Positions 36,401-44,498 of a DNA stretch of 64,000 nt are shown in pieces. Source of the DNA: Pseudomonadota bacterium (GTDB lineage: Bacteria; Pseudomonadota; Gammaproteobacteria; Burkholderiales; Burkholderiaceae_C); contig JAKOYD010000106.1 in NCBI GenBank assembly GCA_029780695.1, positions 1 through 64,000 on the forward strand, read 5' to 3'. How positions within the stretch are numbered: position 1 is the first letter of the stretch; each line of letters starts with the position of its first letter. The translations under genes and the position numbers were made by a program. Below the pieces are notes generated by a model that made no database searches, had not been told where the DNA came from, and worked only from the letters and a program-made list of their open reading frames with translations.

Positions 36401-37705
36401 TTGACCGCCACGCCGTCCCCCGCCCTTCTCACCAGCCTGGTGTTCGCCCTGGCGCTGCTGGCCAGCCTGGCGCTGAAATACTGGCTGGCCTCGCGCCAGA
36501 CGCGCGCCGTGGCGCGCCACCGGAGCGCCGTGCCGGCCGAATTCGCCGCCTCCATTGACCTGGCAATCCATCAGCGCGCGGCCGACTACACCATCGCCCG
36601 CCTGCGTGTGGGCCTGCTGGAGCTGGCGCTGGCCGGCGTGGTGCTGTTGCTGTGGACGCTGTTGGGCGGCCTTGACGCGCTGAACGGCGTGCTGATGAAC
36701 CTCGTCGGCCCGCGCCCGCTGCTGCAGCCGCTGGCGCTGCTGGTGGCGTTCACGGTCATCAACGCGCTGATCGACCTGCCGCTGTCGCTGTACCAGACTT
36801 TCGTCATCGAGCAGCGCTTTGGCTTCAACAAGATGACGTTTCGGCTGTGGCTGGCCGACCTGCTGAAGTCCACCCTGGTGGGCGTGGTCATCGGCGTGCC
36901 GCTGGCCGCCGGGGTGCTGTGGTTGATGCAGGCCACGGGCGAGTGGTGGTGGCTGTGGACCTGGGGCGCCTGGGCCGCCTTCAGCCTGCTGATGCTGGTG
37001 ATCTATCCCACCGTCATCGCCCCGCTGTTCAACCAGTTCCAGCCGCTGCAGGACGAATCGCTGAAAGACCGCGTGACGCAGCTGATGGCGCGCTGCGGCT
37101 TTGCCGCCAAGGGCCTGTTCGTGATGGACGGCAGCCGCCGCAGCGCACACGCCAACGCCTATTTCACCGGCTTTGGCGCCGCCAAGCGCGTGGTGTTCTT
37201 CGACACGCTGCTGAACCAGCTGACGCCGCCCGAAGTCGAGGCCGTGCTGGCGCACGAGCTGGGTCACTTCAAGCACAAGCACATCGTCAAGCGCATCGCC
37301 GGGATGTTCGCCGCCAGCCTGATCGGCCTGGCGCTGCTGGGCTGGCTGGCGCAACAGCCGTGGTTCTACGCCGGACTGGGGGTCACGCCCAACCTGCCCC
37401 CGGCCATGGGCGGCGCGGTGCCCAACCACGCGCTGGCGCTGCTGCTGTTCATGCTGGCGGTGCCGCTGTTCACGTTCTTTTTGTCGCCGCTGATGGCGCA
37501 GCTGTCGCGCAAGCACGAGTTCGAGGCCGACGCCTACGCCGCCACCCAGGCCAACGCGCAGGATTTGAGCAACGCGCTGGTCAAGCTGTACAAGGACAAC
37601 GCCAGCACGCTGACGCCCGATGCACTGTACGTGCGCTTCTACTATTCGCACCCGCCCGCCCGCGAACGCATCGCGCGCATGGGCGCGCGCGTGCAGCCGG
37701 TGTGA
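36401..37705 (+). CDS. Ste24-like M48 metalloprotease
   Basis: A 434-residue integral membrane zinc protease of the CAAX-prenyl-protease-1 type: hydrophobic helices at the N-terminus, catalytic HELGHFKHKH (near residues 286-295), a later membrane pair (LIGLALLGWLAQQPWFY; LALLLFMLAVPLFTFF) and the third zinc ligand in RKHEFEADAYA. In bacteria it probably takes part in membrane protein quality control. The start is a TTG at 36401 without a strong ribosome-binding site and is somewhat uncertain. First gene of the protease-phhB-rsgA run. Confidence 0.93.
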   Translation: MTATPSPALLTSLVFALALLASLALKYWLASRQTRAVARHRSAVPAEFAASIDLAIHQRAADYTIARLRVGLLELALAGVVLLLWTLLGGLDALNGVLMNLVGPRPLLQPLALLVAFTVINALIDLPLSLYQTFVIEQRFGFNKMTFRLWLADLLKSTLVGVVIGVPLAAGVLWLMQATGEWWWLWTWGAWAAFSLLMLVIYPTVIAPLFNQFQPLQDESLKDRVTQLMARCGFAAKGLFVMDGSRRSAHANAYFTGFGAAKRVVFFDTLLNQLTPPEVEAVLAHELGHFKHKHIVKRIAGMFAASLIGLALLGWLAQQPWFYAGLGVTPNLPPAMGGAVPNHALALLLFMLAVPLFTFFLSPLMAQLSRKHEFEADAYAATQANAQDLSNALVKLYKDNASTLTPDALYVRFYYSHPPARERIARMGARVQPV

Positions 37706-37740
37706 CGCGCCTTTTTCTATCCACCAAGGCCCCTGCGCTG

Positions 37741-38070
37741 ATGGAATCACGGCTTTCAGCTATCGAAATTGATGCATTCCTGGCGCGTCACCCCGGCTGG
37801 GACTACCGCCCTGCCGACGGCGGCGCGCTGCACAAGACCTGGCGCTTCGCCGACTTCCACCAGACCATGGCCTTCGTCAACGCCGTCGCCGCCATCGCCC
37901 ACGCGCGCGACCACCATCCGGACCTGCAGGTCGGCTACGACCACTGCGCCGTGCGCTGGACGACCCACGACGCCGGCGGCGTCACCGCGCGCGACGCGGC
38001 CGCTGCCGCCGAAGTTGACGCGCTGCCCGAAGCCGCCCCGCCCGCGCCTGGCGCGGCGGCGCGCGACTGA
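37741..38070 (+). CDS. phhB: 4a-hydroxytetrahydrobiopterin dehydratase
   Basis: Recycles the pterin cofactor of phenylalanine hydroxylase. The 109-residue product has the family motif HARDHHPDLQVGYDHCAVRWTTHDAGGVT split by normal spacing, here HHPDL then THDAGGVT. The C-terminus has a short Ala/Pro-rich extension. The start ATG is at 37741; its first codons (SAIEIDAF) include a CAGCTATCGAAATTGATGC stretch that resembles the AT half of a class-A repeat. No phenylalanine hydroxylase gene is in view. Confidence 0.93.
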   Translation: MESRLSAIEIDAFLARHPGWDYRPADGGALHKTWRFADFHQTMAFVNAVAAIAHARDHHPDLQVGYDHCAVRWTTHDAGGVTARDAAAAAEVDALPEAAPPAPGAAARD

Positions 38071-38078
38071 ACCGCCGC

Positions 38079-39185
38079 ATGGCCAAGCCGCGCCGCTCAC
38101 CCCCCGCCACGCCGGCCAGCCTGCAGCCTGGCCTTGTCGTCAGCAGCCACGGCCGGCACTGTGTGGTCGAAACGCCCGAGGGCGAGCGCTTCATCTGCCA
38201 CCCGCGCGGCAAGAAACTGCAGGTGGTGGTGGGCGACCGCGTCGGCTGGCTGCCCAGCCAGGACGAAGGCACCATCGAGCGCATCGACGAGCGTCGCAAC
38301 CTGCTGTACCGGCAGGACGAAGTGCGCACCAAGAGCTTTGCCGCCAACCTGGACCGCGTGCTGATCCTCGTCGCCGCCGAGCCGGAGTTTTCCGAACACC
38401 AGCTGGCGCGCGCCCTGATTGCGTGCGAGGCCGAGCACATCGAGCCGCTGATCGTGCTGAACAAGGCCGATCTGGCCGAGCCTTTTGCCCGCGCCTGGGC
38501 GCGGCTGGCGCCGTATCGCGCCATGGGCTACGCCGTGCTGCCGCTGGCGGCCAAGGCGCGGACTTCACGCCCTCTCCTCCCCCTGGGAGAGGGGGGCGGC
38601 GAGGGCCGCGTCGCCAGCTCCCCCGCGCCCAACCCCCATCCCTACCTTCCCCCAAAGGGGGAAGGCGCAACTTCCCCTCACCCCACTCCTCCCCCGCTGG
38701 CGGGAGAGGCAGACATGCTCGCCTCCGTGGTCTCCCACCTGCGGGGCCGCACCACCCTCATCCTCGGCCCTTCCGGCGCCGGCAAGAGCACGCTGATCAA
38801 CCGCCTGATCCCTGGCGCCGCCGCGCAGACGGGCGAAATCTCGCAGGCACTGAACAGCGGCAAGCACACGACGACGACGACGACCTGGTACTGGCTGGAC
38901 GACGCCAGGACCACGGCCCTGATCGATTCTCCCGGCTTCCAGGAATTCGGCCTGCGCCACATCGACCCGATGCAGCTGGCCGCCTACATGCCCGACATCA
39001 AGCCGCACGTGGCCGAGTGCCGGTTCTACAACTGCACCCATTTGCACGAGCCGGGGTGCGGCGTGCGCGCCGCCGTCAACCCGGATGCGAAATCAGCCGC
39101 CAGCGCCCAGCAGATCAGCGCGAACCGCTACAAAATCTACAGCGATCTGTTCGGCGAGCTGACCCGCAGCGACGGACCCAGGTAG
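38079..39185 (+). CDS. rsgA: ribosome small-subunit GTPase RsgA with repeat-derived insertion
   Basis: Circularly permuted GTPase that matures the 30S subunit. The 368-residue protein has an OB-fold N-terminus, NKAD (128-131), the P-loop GPSGAGKST (230-238), switch residues GKHTTTTTTWYW and a zinc-binding end (CRFYNCTHLHEPGC). The oddity is residues about 162-209, between the NKAD subdomain and the P-loop: about 48 Pro/Gly/Ser-rich residues (LLPLGEGGGEGRVAS, NPHPYLPPKGEGA, HPTPPPLAGE) encoded by four class-B repeat arms. Normal RsgA has only a short linker here. All catalytic motifs remain, so the protein is probably functional. Start ATG 38079 follows phhB by eight bases. Confidence 0.96.
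   Translation: MAKPRRSPPATPASLQPGLVVSSHGRHCVVETPEGERFICHPRGKKLQVVVGDRVGWLPSQDEGTIERIDERRNLLYRQDEVRTKSFAANLDRVLILVAAEPEFSEHQLARALIACEAEHIEPLIVLNKADLAEPFARAWARLAPYRAMGYAVLPLAAKARTSRPLLPLGEGGGEGRVASSPAPNPHPYLPPKGEGATSPHPTPPPLAGEADMLASVVSHLRGRTTLILGPSGAGKSTLINRLIPGAAAQTGEISQALNSGKHTTTTTTWYWLDDARTTALIDSPGFQEFGLRHIDPMQLAAYMPDIKPHVAECRFYNCTHLHEPGCGVRAAVNPDAKSAASAQQISANRYKIYSDLFGELTRSDGPR
38567..38706. repeat. class-B palindromic repeat cluster inside rsgA
   Basis: Four arms in a row: CCCTCTCCTCCCCCTGGGAG, AGGGGGGCGGCGAGGG, CCCCATCCCTACCTTCCCCC with AAAGGGGGAAGG, and CCCCTCACCCCACTCCTCCC with CTGGCGGGAGAGG. Each is a GC-rich CTCTCCC/GGGAGAG hairpin. Total length added keeps the rsgA frame and contains no stop codon. 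Confidence 0.8.
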
Positions 39186-39210
39186 TCTGCGTACAGCGCA
39201 ACCCAGACGC

Positions 39211-39981
39211 TCAACGCTGGCCCGGCTGCACCAGATCCATTCGCCTCTTGATCCGCGCCGCTTCCGCGGCATCACCGCGCTGCTCGGCCAGCCTGGCTTG
39301 CACGCCCAGCCACGCCAGCAACGGGCGGCGCCAGCCCTGCTGCGAGGCTGTGTCCACCGCCTGATCGACCACCGCCGGGCTGGCCTGGGTGCGGCGCAGC
39401 AACACACCGGCGGCGACCAGGCGGCCTAGCGGGTCATCGGCCGGCGGCAGTGCGGCGCTGGCCGCGCCGCTGGCGACGGCACGGTGGTGCTCGGGCAGCA
39501 GCGCGGCTTGGGCAGCGGTGAGCACGCGGCCGTCCAGATAGTCGGCGTAGGCGCGTTCGGCATCGCCCGCGTCGGCGCGCAGCGGCTCAAAGCCCGCGCA
39601 GGGCTCGAAAACCAGGCTGGCGACGCGGGTGGCGCAGCGGTTGAGTTCGATGCGCGCGACCTGGTCGGGGCGGCCGGTGCGCGCGGTTTCGGCCCGCGCC
39701 AGGTCAAATTCGCGCGCCTCGACGCGGCTGTCGCCCTTGAGGTAGGCCTCGGTAAAGCGCTCGACGTGGCCGATGGCGTTGATCTTCCAGTCGGGCACTT
39801 TCGGGCCGCTGCTGCAGCCGGCCATGGATACTATCAATAACGTAGCTGCAAGCGCTTGTCGGACAAGCGCTGGCGGCTTGTTTGACTTGTATTTCGGTGG
39901 ATGCGCCAGCCCCTCACCCCTGCCCTTTCCCCAGCGGGGCGAGGGAGAAAGACCGACGCTCGGGCGGCTGCGAGAGATCAT
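39211..39981 (-). CDS. lipoprotein of an Mla-type transport cluster with repeat-derived leader
   Basis: A 256-residue predicted lipoprotein, last gene of the permease-MlaD run. The mature part (CSSGPKVPDWKINAIGHVERFTEAYLKGD...) is helical and Ala-rich; I do not recognise a family. The ATG at 39981 overlaps the mlaD-like stop as ATGA, which supports it as the start. From there to the lipobox-like MAGC, nearly every codon is repeat-derived: a class-B arm (encoding PSVGLSPSPRWGKGRGEG) then a class-A copy (encoding PPALVRQALAATLLIVSM). If translation starts at 39981, the leader is about 55 residues with the hydrophobic part at its end, unusually long. A later start at the TTG/ATG near 39830-39840 would lose most of the signal peptide. 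Confidence 0.8.
   Translation of the reverse strand: MISRSRPSVGLSPSPRWGKGRGEGLAHPPKYKSNKPPALVRQALAATLLIVSMAGCSSGPKVPDWKINAIGHVERFTEAYLKGDSRVEAREFDLARAETARTGRPDQVARIELNRCATRVASLVFEPCAGFEPLRADAGDAERAYADYLDGRVLTAAQAALLPEHHRAVASGAASAALPPADDPLGRLVAAGVLLRRTQASPAVVDQAVDTASQQGWRRPLLAWLGVQARLAEQRGDAAEAARIKRRMDLVQPGQR
39831..39885. repeat. class-A repeat forming a signal-peptide coding region
   Basis: GCGCTTG-TCGGA-CAAGCGC is a perfect core hairpin, with ACTATCAATAACGTAGCTGC on one side and TGGCGGCTTGTTTGACTTG on the other. Read on the minus strand in the lipoprotein frame it supplies the hydrophobic stretch LAATLLIV. Confidence 0.75.
39900..39975. repeat. class-B palindromic repeat at the lipoprotein start
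   Basis: CCCCTCACCCCTGCCCTTTC and CCCAGCGGGGCGAGGGAG form a class-B arm read through as SPSPRWGKGRGEGLA in the lipoprotein leader, directly after its first codons and the mlaD-like stop. Confidence 0.7.
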
Positions 39982-41054
39982 GGCAACTTGACTTCCTTGT
40001 CCTTCGGCGCGAACGGCCATTTGCGGTTGATCTCGGTGATCAGCGAATCGATCTTGCGCAGGCTGGCTTCGACGTCGGCGCGCAAGTCGCCCAGGTTCGT
40101 GGTGGCCTGGTTGGCGTTGCTGGCCACGCCCTGCACTTCCTTCAGCACGGCATCGGCCTTGACCACCGTGTGGCGCACGTCCTGCAGCAAGGCGTTGAGC
40201 TGGCGCACGGCGGCCTGCGCGTCGGGCACCAGGCCGTCCTTGCCCAGCACCTGGCTGTCGGCCTTGCGGATGACGCCGTCGACCCGCACGGCCACGGCGT
40301 CGAGGTTCTTCACCAACTGGTTGGTGCGGTCCAGCAACTCGGCCACGCGGCGGGCGTCGGCGTCGTTGCCGGTGACGGCGCCCATCAGCCCACCCTTGCT
40401 GCTGTTCAGGCGTTCGGTGAAGGTGCGGACCTGGTTCAACGAGGCGTACAGCGCCGAATCGGCGCCGGTCAGTCGGTTGACGCTTTGCAGCACGTCGCGC
40501 GCATCGGCCACCATCTTGGGGATTTCGGCCGACACGTCGCCGCGCAGCACGACGCGTTCGCTGTTGGGCGGCAACGGCGGGTCGTCCAGGATGCCCGAGA
40601 ACGCGCGCAGGCGCGCCGCGCCGACGAGGCCTTTTTCCAGCGTGTAGACGCTGGACGTGCGCAGCCAGTGCGCCGACTTCACCGGCACGTCGACCTGGAT
40701 GCGCACCGTGCCGCCGGGGGCCAGCTCGATGCGGCTGACGCGGCCGATGGGAAAGCCCGAAAACGTCATGTCCATGCCGACCACCACGCCTTCGGAGTCG
40801 TCGGTGGTCAGGTACACCTTTTGCGTGGCCTCGAACGCGCCGCGCACCCACATCAGGTACAGCACGGCCACGCCGATGATCAGCACCATGAGCAGCAGCA
40901 GCAACGCGGCGCGCAGCTCCAGCGCGCGCTGCGCGCGGCGCGAAGCCGGCGTGGCCTCGGGCTCGCGCCCGTCCGCCGCCACGGCCGCGGATGGCAGTGC
41001 GGGCGGCTGCGGCTCGGGCAGGGGCGGCGGTGAATCGGGCGGCGGCGTGTTCAT
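39978..41054 (-). CDS. MlaD/MCE-domain lipid transport protein
   Basis: A 358-residue periplasmic-facing substrate-binding protein of an MCE system: Pro-rich N-terminus, a membrane helix at about residues 48-68 (ALLLLLMVLIIGVAVLYLMW), an MCE domain (VYLTTDDSEGVVVGMDMTFSG is the core region) and a long helical tail. MCE proteins form hexameric rings that hand phospholipids between membranes. It follows the permease gene by seven bases. No ATPase gene lies in this cluster. Confidence 0.9.
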   Translation of the reverse strand: MNTPPPDSPPPLPEPQPPALPSAAVAADGREPEATPASRRAQRALELRAALLLLLMVLIIGVAVLYLMWVRGAFEATQKVYLTTDDSEGVVVGMDMTFSGFPIGRVSRIELAPGGTVRIQVDVPVKSAHWLRTSSVYTLEKGLVGAARLRAFSGILDDPPLPPNSERVVLRGDVSAEIPKMVADARDVLQSVNRLTGADSALYASLNQVRTFTERLNSSKGGLMGAVTGNDADARRVAELLDRTNQLVKNLDAVAVRVDGVIRKADSQVLGKDGLVPDAQAAVRQLNALLQDVRHTVVKADAVLKEVQGVASNANQATTNLGDLRADVEASLRKIDSLITEINRKWPFAPKDKEVKLP

Positions 41055-41061
41055 CGGTTCG

Positions 41062-41865
41062 TCAATAGTAGTTGCCGACCAGCGAGGCGATCTCGATCAC
41101 CAGCATCAGCACGAACATCTGCACCAGTCCCTGCAGCTCGACGCTGGTGCGCGAAGCGCGGCGCGAGATGTCGCGCAGCGCGTTGGCCACCGGCAGCAGC
41201 GCCACGGCCAGGGCAAACAGCAGCGTCTTCAGGCAGAAGATGATCGACACCATGGGGTTGAAGATGTTGCCCACCGCATGGTTGTACGACGCCGCGCCCG
41301 CCAGGGTAAAGCCGTGCACCGCGATGTAGGCCAGCGCCAGCGAGATCAGGCACGACAGCAGCGCCAACAGCAAAACGGCGAACATGCCCGCCAGCACGCG
41401 CGGCAGCACTTCGTGGCTGAGCGGCTCGACGCCGCGCGCGCGCAGCGCGTCCAACCCGCCGGCGCGGCGCAGCTTGTACAGCTCCGACCCGCCGGGAATG
41501 GTGTATTCCACGGCCACGTACAGCGCCGCCACCAGCGGAATCAGCTCGAGCACCAGCACGCGCACCACGGCGTCCAGCGCGTATTGGGTCAATCCGTAGG
41601 CGAAGGCGGTGACCACCAGAATGCGGATCAGCACCACGTTGAACAGCGCCATCAGGGTGGTGAAGCCCGGCAGCCCCGGGCCGGCAGCGTAGTAGACGTG
41701 GCGCAGCACGGCGCGCCGCGCGTCAGGCCCATAGCTGGAGGGCGAAAACGCCAGCACCACCAGCTGGGCGCCGATGAAGATCACCGTCCACCACCCGTGC
41801 AGCCAGCGCACAACGCCGCGCCCGACGCCCAGCAGCCAGCCGTACAGCGAAAACCCGGTGGTCAT
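41062..41865 (-). CDS. MlaE-family permease
   Basis: A 267-residue multi-pass inner-membrane permease of the MlaE type, with the family stretches GFTTLMALFNVVLIRILVVT, LVLELIPLVAALYVAVEYTI and a conserved acidic/hydrophobic C-terminal half (KTLLFALAVALLPVANA). Start ATG 41865 is preferred to upstream frame. In MCE systems it normally pairs with an ABC ATPase encoded next to it; here the next gene is the MCE protein. The gene diverges from phaZ. Confidence 0.88.
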   Translation of the reverse strand: MTTGFSLYGWLLGVGRGVVRWLHGWWTVIFIGAQLVVLAFSPSSYGPDARRAVLRHVYYAAGPGLPGFTTLMALFNVVLIRILVVTAFAYGLTQYALDAVVRVLVLELIPLVAALYVAVEYTIPGGSELYKLRRAGGLDALRARGVEPLSHEVLPRVLAGMFAVLLLALLSCLISLALAYIAVHGFTLAGAASYNHAVGNIFNPMVSIIFCLKTLLFALAVALLPVANALRDISRRASRTSVELQGLVQMFVLMLVIEIASLVGNYY

Positions 41866-42086
41866 GGCCGGGCATGATACCCGCGGGCCCCGCACCGCGC
41901 CGGCGCCGTCAGCCCGGCGCAATCCGCCGCCGTAAGATGGCGGGTTCACCGTGGGAGGCCCAGCGGTGAATCACGCGCGCGCCGGCAACCCGTCGCGGCC
42001 ACGGCTGCGGCAATCTAGAGGTTAGTTCCCACTGCTTTTCCCGCGTCGCTGCGTTATATTGCATCGCAACAACCGAGAAGATCTCC

Positions 42087-43748
42087 ATGCTCTATCAAAT
42101 CTACGAGGCGCAGCGGTCGCTGCTCGAGCCCTTTGCGGACATGGCCGACGCCGCCGCCAAGCTGTACGGCAACCGTCACACCCTGCTGGGCCAGATGCCC
42201 ATGGCGCAGCGCGTGTCCGCCGCCTATGCGCTGTTCCACCGCCTGGGCAAGGACTACGAAAAGCCCGAATTCGGCATCCGCAAGGTCGAAGTCGACGGCG
42301 TCGAAGTCGCCATCGACGAGCGCGTCGAGATTGAAAAACCGTTTTGCCAGCTGCTGCGCTTCAAGCGCTTCTCGGACGATCCGGCCACGCTGACCAAGCT
42401 CAAGAGCCAGCCGCCGGTGCTGATCGTGGCGCCGCTGTCCGGCCACTACGCCACGCTGCTGCGCGACACCGTGCGCACCATGCTCGAAGGCCACAAGGTC
42501 TACATCACCGACTGGAAGAACGCCCGCATGGTGCCGTTGTCCGAAGGCGAGTTCCACCTGGACGACTACGTCAACTACGTGCAGGAATTCATCCGCCACC
42601 TGCAGGCCAAGTACGGCAACTGCCACACCGTCAGCGTGTGCCAGCCCACGGTGCCGGTGCTGGCGGCGGTGTCGCTCATGGCCAGCCGGGGCGAAAAGAC
42701 CCCCGTCACCATGACCATGATGGGCGGCCCCATCGACGCGCGCAAGTCGCCGACCACCGTGAACAACCTGGCCACGCAGCGCAGCCACCAGTGGTTCGAG
42801 AACAACGTGATCTTCCGCGTGCCGCCCAACTACCCGGGCGCCGGCCGCCGCGTGTACCCCGGCTTCATGCAGCACGCCGGCTTCATCGCCATGAACCCGG
42901 ACCGCCACGCCAGCAGCCACTACGACTACTTCAAGGACCTGATCAAGGGTGACCAGTCCAGCGCCGATTCGCACCGCCAGTTCTACGACGAATACAACGC
43001 CGTGCTCGACATGGACGCGGACTACTACCTGGAAACCATCCAGACCGTGTTCCAGGACTTCAAGCTGGTCAACGGCACCTGGGACGTGCGCTCGCCCGAA
43101 GGCAAGCTGGAGCGTGTGCGCCCGCAGGACATCACCGGCACCGAACAGCTGACGGTCGAAGGCGAACTCGACGACATCTCCGGCTCTGGCCAAACCAAGG
43201 CCGCGCACGCGCTGTGCAAGGGTGTGCCGCGCCGCGAAGGCGACCACCTCGAGGTCAAGGGTGCGGGCCACTACGGCATCTTCAGCGGCCGCCGCTGGCG
43301 CACCGTGGTGTATCCGCAGGTCAAGGCCTTCATCGCCGAATTCCATGCCAAGGCGCTGGCCGACAAGAGCATCGTGCCTGAACGCGTGGCGCTGCAAGCG
43401 CAGGCCGCTGCCGCTGCGCCGGCAGCTGTCGCGGCTCCCGCTGCCGCCACGCCTGCTGCCGCCGCCATGCCTGCTGCTGCACCCGCCGCTCCGGCCGCCG
43501 CCGCCGCTGCCCCTGCAGTCGTCACCCCTGTGGACAGTGCGCCCACGGCACGCACCGGTAGCCGCGCCGCCCGTGGCGCGGCCCAAGGCGCCAGCAGCAC
43601 CGCGCGCCCGGCGGCCAAGACGGCCTGGCGCACCGCCAATGGCACGGCTCCAGTCGACCAGCCTGCCGCGGCGGCCAAGCGCCCGGCCCGCACCGCCGCC
43701 GCCAAGAAAGCCCCCGCGCGCCGTTCTGGCGGTGCCTCGGTGCGATGA
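42087..43748 (+). CDS. phaZ: intracellular polyhydroxyalkanoate depolymerase with basic tail
   Basis: Degrades stored poly-3-hydroxybutyrate in the cytoplasm. The alpha/beta-hydrolase-like domain fills residues 1-430, with the nucleophile motif SVCQPTVPV, Cys185 corresponding to the catalytic cysteine of Ralstonia PhaZ1, and conserved MMGGPIDARKSPT and GAGHYGIFSGRRW segments. Residues from about 435 to 553 are extra: an Ala/Pro linker followed by Arg/Ala/Lys-rich repeats (AKRPARTAAAKKAPARR) like the histone-H1-like tail of PhaF-type phasins. Ribosome-binding site GAGAAG lies upstream of 42087. Confidence 0.94.
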   Translation: MLYQIYEAQRSLLEPFADMADAAAKLYGNRHTLLGQMPMAQRVSAAYALFHRLGKDYEKPEFGIRKVEVDGVEVAIDERVEIEKPFCQLLRFKRFSDDPATLTKLKSQPPVLIVAPLSGHYATLLRDTVRTMLEGHKVYITDWKNARMVPLSEGEFHLDDYVNYVQEFIRHLQAKYGNCHTVSVCQPTVPVLAAVSLMASRGEKTPVTMTMMGGPIDARKSPTTVNNLATQRSHQWFENNVIFRVPPNYPGAGRRVYPGFMQHAGFIAMNPDRHASSHYDYFKDLIKGDQSSADSHRQFYDEYNAVLDMDADYYLETIQTVFQDFKLVNGTWDVRSPEGKLERVRPQDITGTEQLTVEGELDDISGSGQTKAAHALCKGVPRREGDHLEVKGAGHYGIFSGRRWRTVVYPQVKAFIAEFHAKALADKSIVPERVALQAQAAAAAPAAVAAPAAATPAAAAMPAAAPAAPAAAAAAPAVVTPVDSAPTARTGSRAARGAAQGASSTARPAAKTAWRTANGTAPVDQPAAAAKRPARTAAAKKAPARRSGGASVR

Positions 43749-43777
43749 GGGCCTGACGCGGCTCATCCGCCCTGCCA

Positions 43778-43801
43778 CAACGCCCGCTTCGGCGGGCGTT
43801 G
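43778..43801 (+). terminator. intrinsic terminator-like hairpin after phaZ
   Basis: CAACGCCCGC-TTCG-GCGGGCGTTG, a perfect 10-bp stem with a UUCG tetraloop, 30 bases after the phaZ stop and just before the RnfB-like gene. Only a short T-run follows, so termination may be partial. Confidence 0.7.
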
Positions 43802-43823
43802 GCGTTTGCAACCCCGCCATCGC

Positions 43824-44492
43824 ATGACACCGTCCGAGCAAGCCGCCCTGGCCCGCCGCCTGCTGGACGCCCTGCCGCAAACGCAGTGCACGCGCTGCGG
43901 CTACCCGGATTGCGCCGCCTACGCGCAGGCCATCGCTGCAGGTGACGCCGCCATCAACCAGTGTCCGCCCGGCGGCGCCGAGGGCATTCGCCGCCTGTCC
44001 CGGCTCACCGGCCTGCCCGCCCTGCCCCTCAACCCCGAGCACGGCGCCGAGGGCCCGCGCAGCGTGGCCTGGATCGACGAGGCCTGGTGCATTGGTTGCA
44101 CGCTGTGCATCAAGGCCTGCCCGGTCGACTGCATCGTCGGCGGCAACAAGCGCATGCACACGGTGATCGAATCGCAATGCACCGGCTGCGAGCTGTGCAT
44201 TCCCGCCTGCCCGGTCGACTGCATCGCGCTGGAGAACGTCACCGGCCAGCGCACGGGCTGGGATGCGTGGTCGACGCAGGACGCCTGCGCCGCCCGGGAA
44301 CGCTATGAATTTGTGAGCGTGCGACGCAAGTGGGATGAGCGCCAGCACGCCGAAACGCTTGAAAAAAAGGCCGAGCACAAGCTGGCCCATCTGGCGGAAT
44401 TGACGCACACCGACAGCGAGGCCGAGCTGGCCCGCAAGCGCGCCGTCATCGAGGCCGCGCTGGCGCGGGCGCGGCAAAAACGCGATACGTGA
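43824..44492 (+). CDS. RnfB/RsxB-like ferredoxin
   Basis: A 222-residue iron-sulfur protein. It starts with the Rnf/Rsx B-type [4Fe-4S] domain ([16 protein letters not shown] then NQCPPGG), followed by a two-cluster ferredoxin domain ([15 protein letters not shown] near residue 92 and [15 protein letters not shown] near 122), and a charged helical tail. The membrane anchor of true RnfB is missing, so it is probably soluble. It is convergent with the oxidoreductase operon, whose reduced product could be its substrate or electron partner. In related genomes it stands alone near nth-like genes; none is here. Confidence 0.9.
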   Translation: MTPSEQAALARRLLDALPQTQCTRCGYPDCAAYAQAIAAGDAAINQCPPGGAEGIRRLSRLTGLPALPLNPEHGAEGPRSVAWIDEAWCIGCTLCIKACPVDCIVGGNKRMHTVIESQCTGCELCIPACPVDCIALENVTGQRTGWDAWSTQDACAARERYEFVSVRRKWDERQHAETLEKKAEHKLAHLAELTHTDSEAELARKRAVIEAALARARQKRDT

Positions 44493-44498
44493 CGCGCT

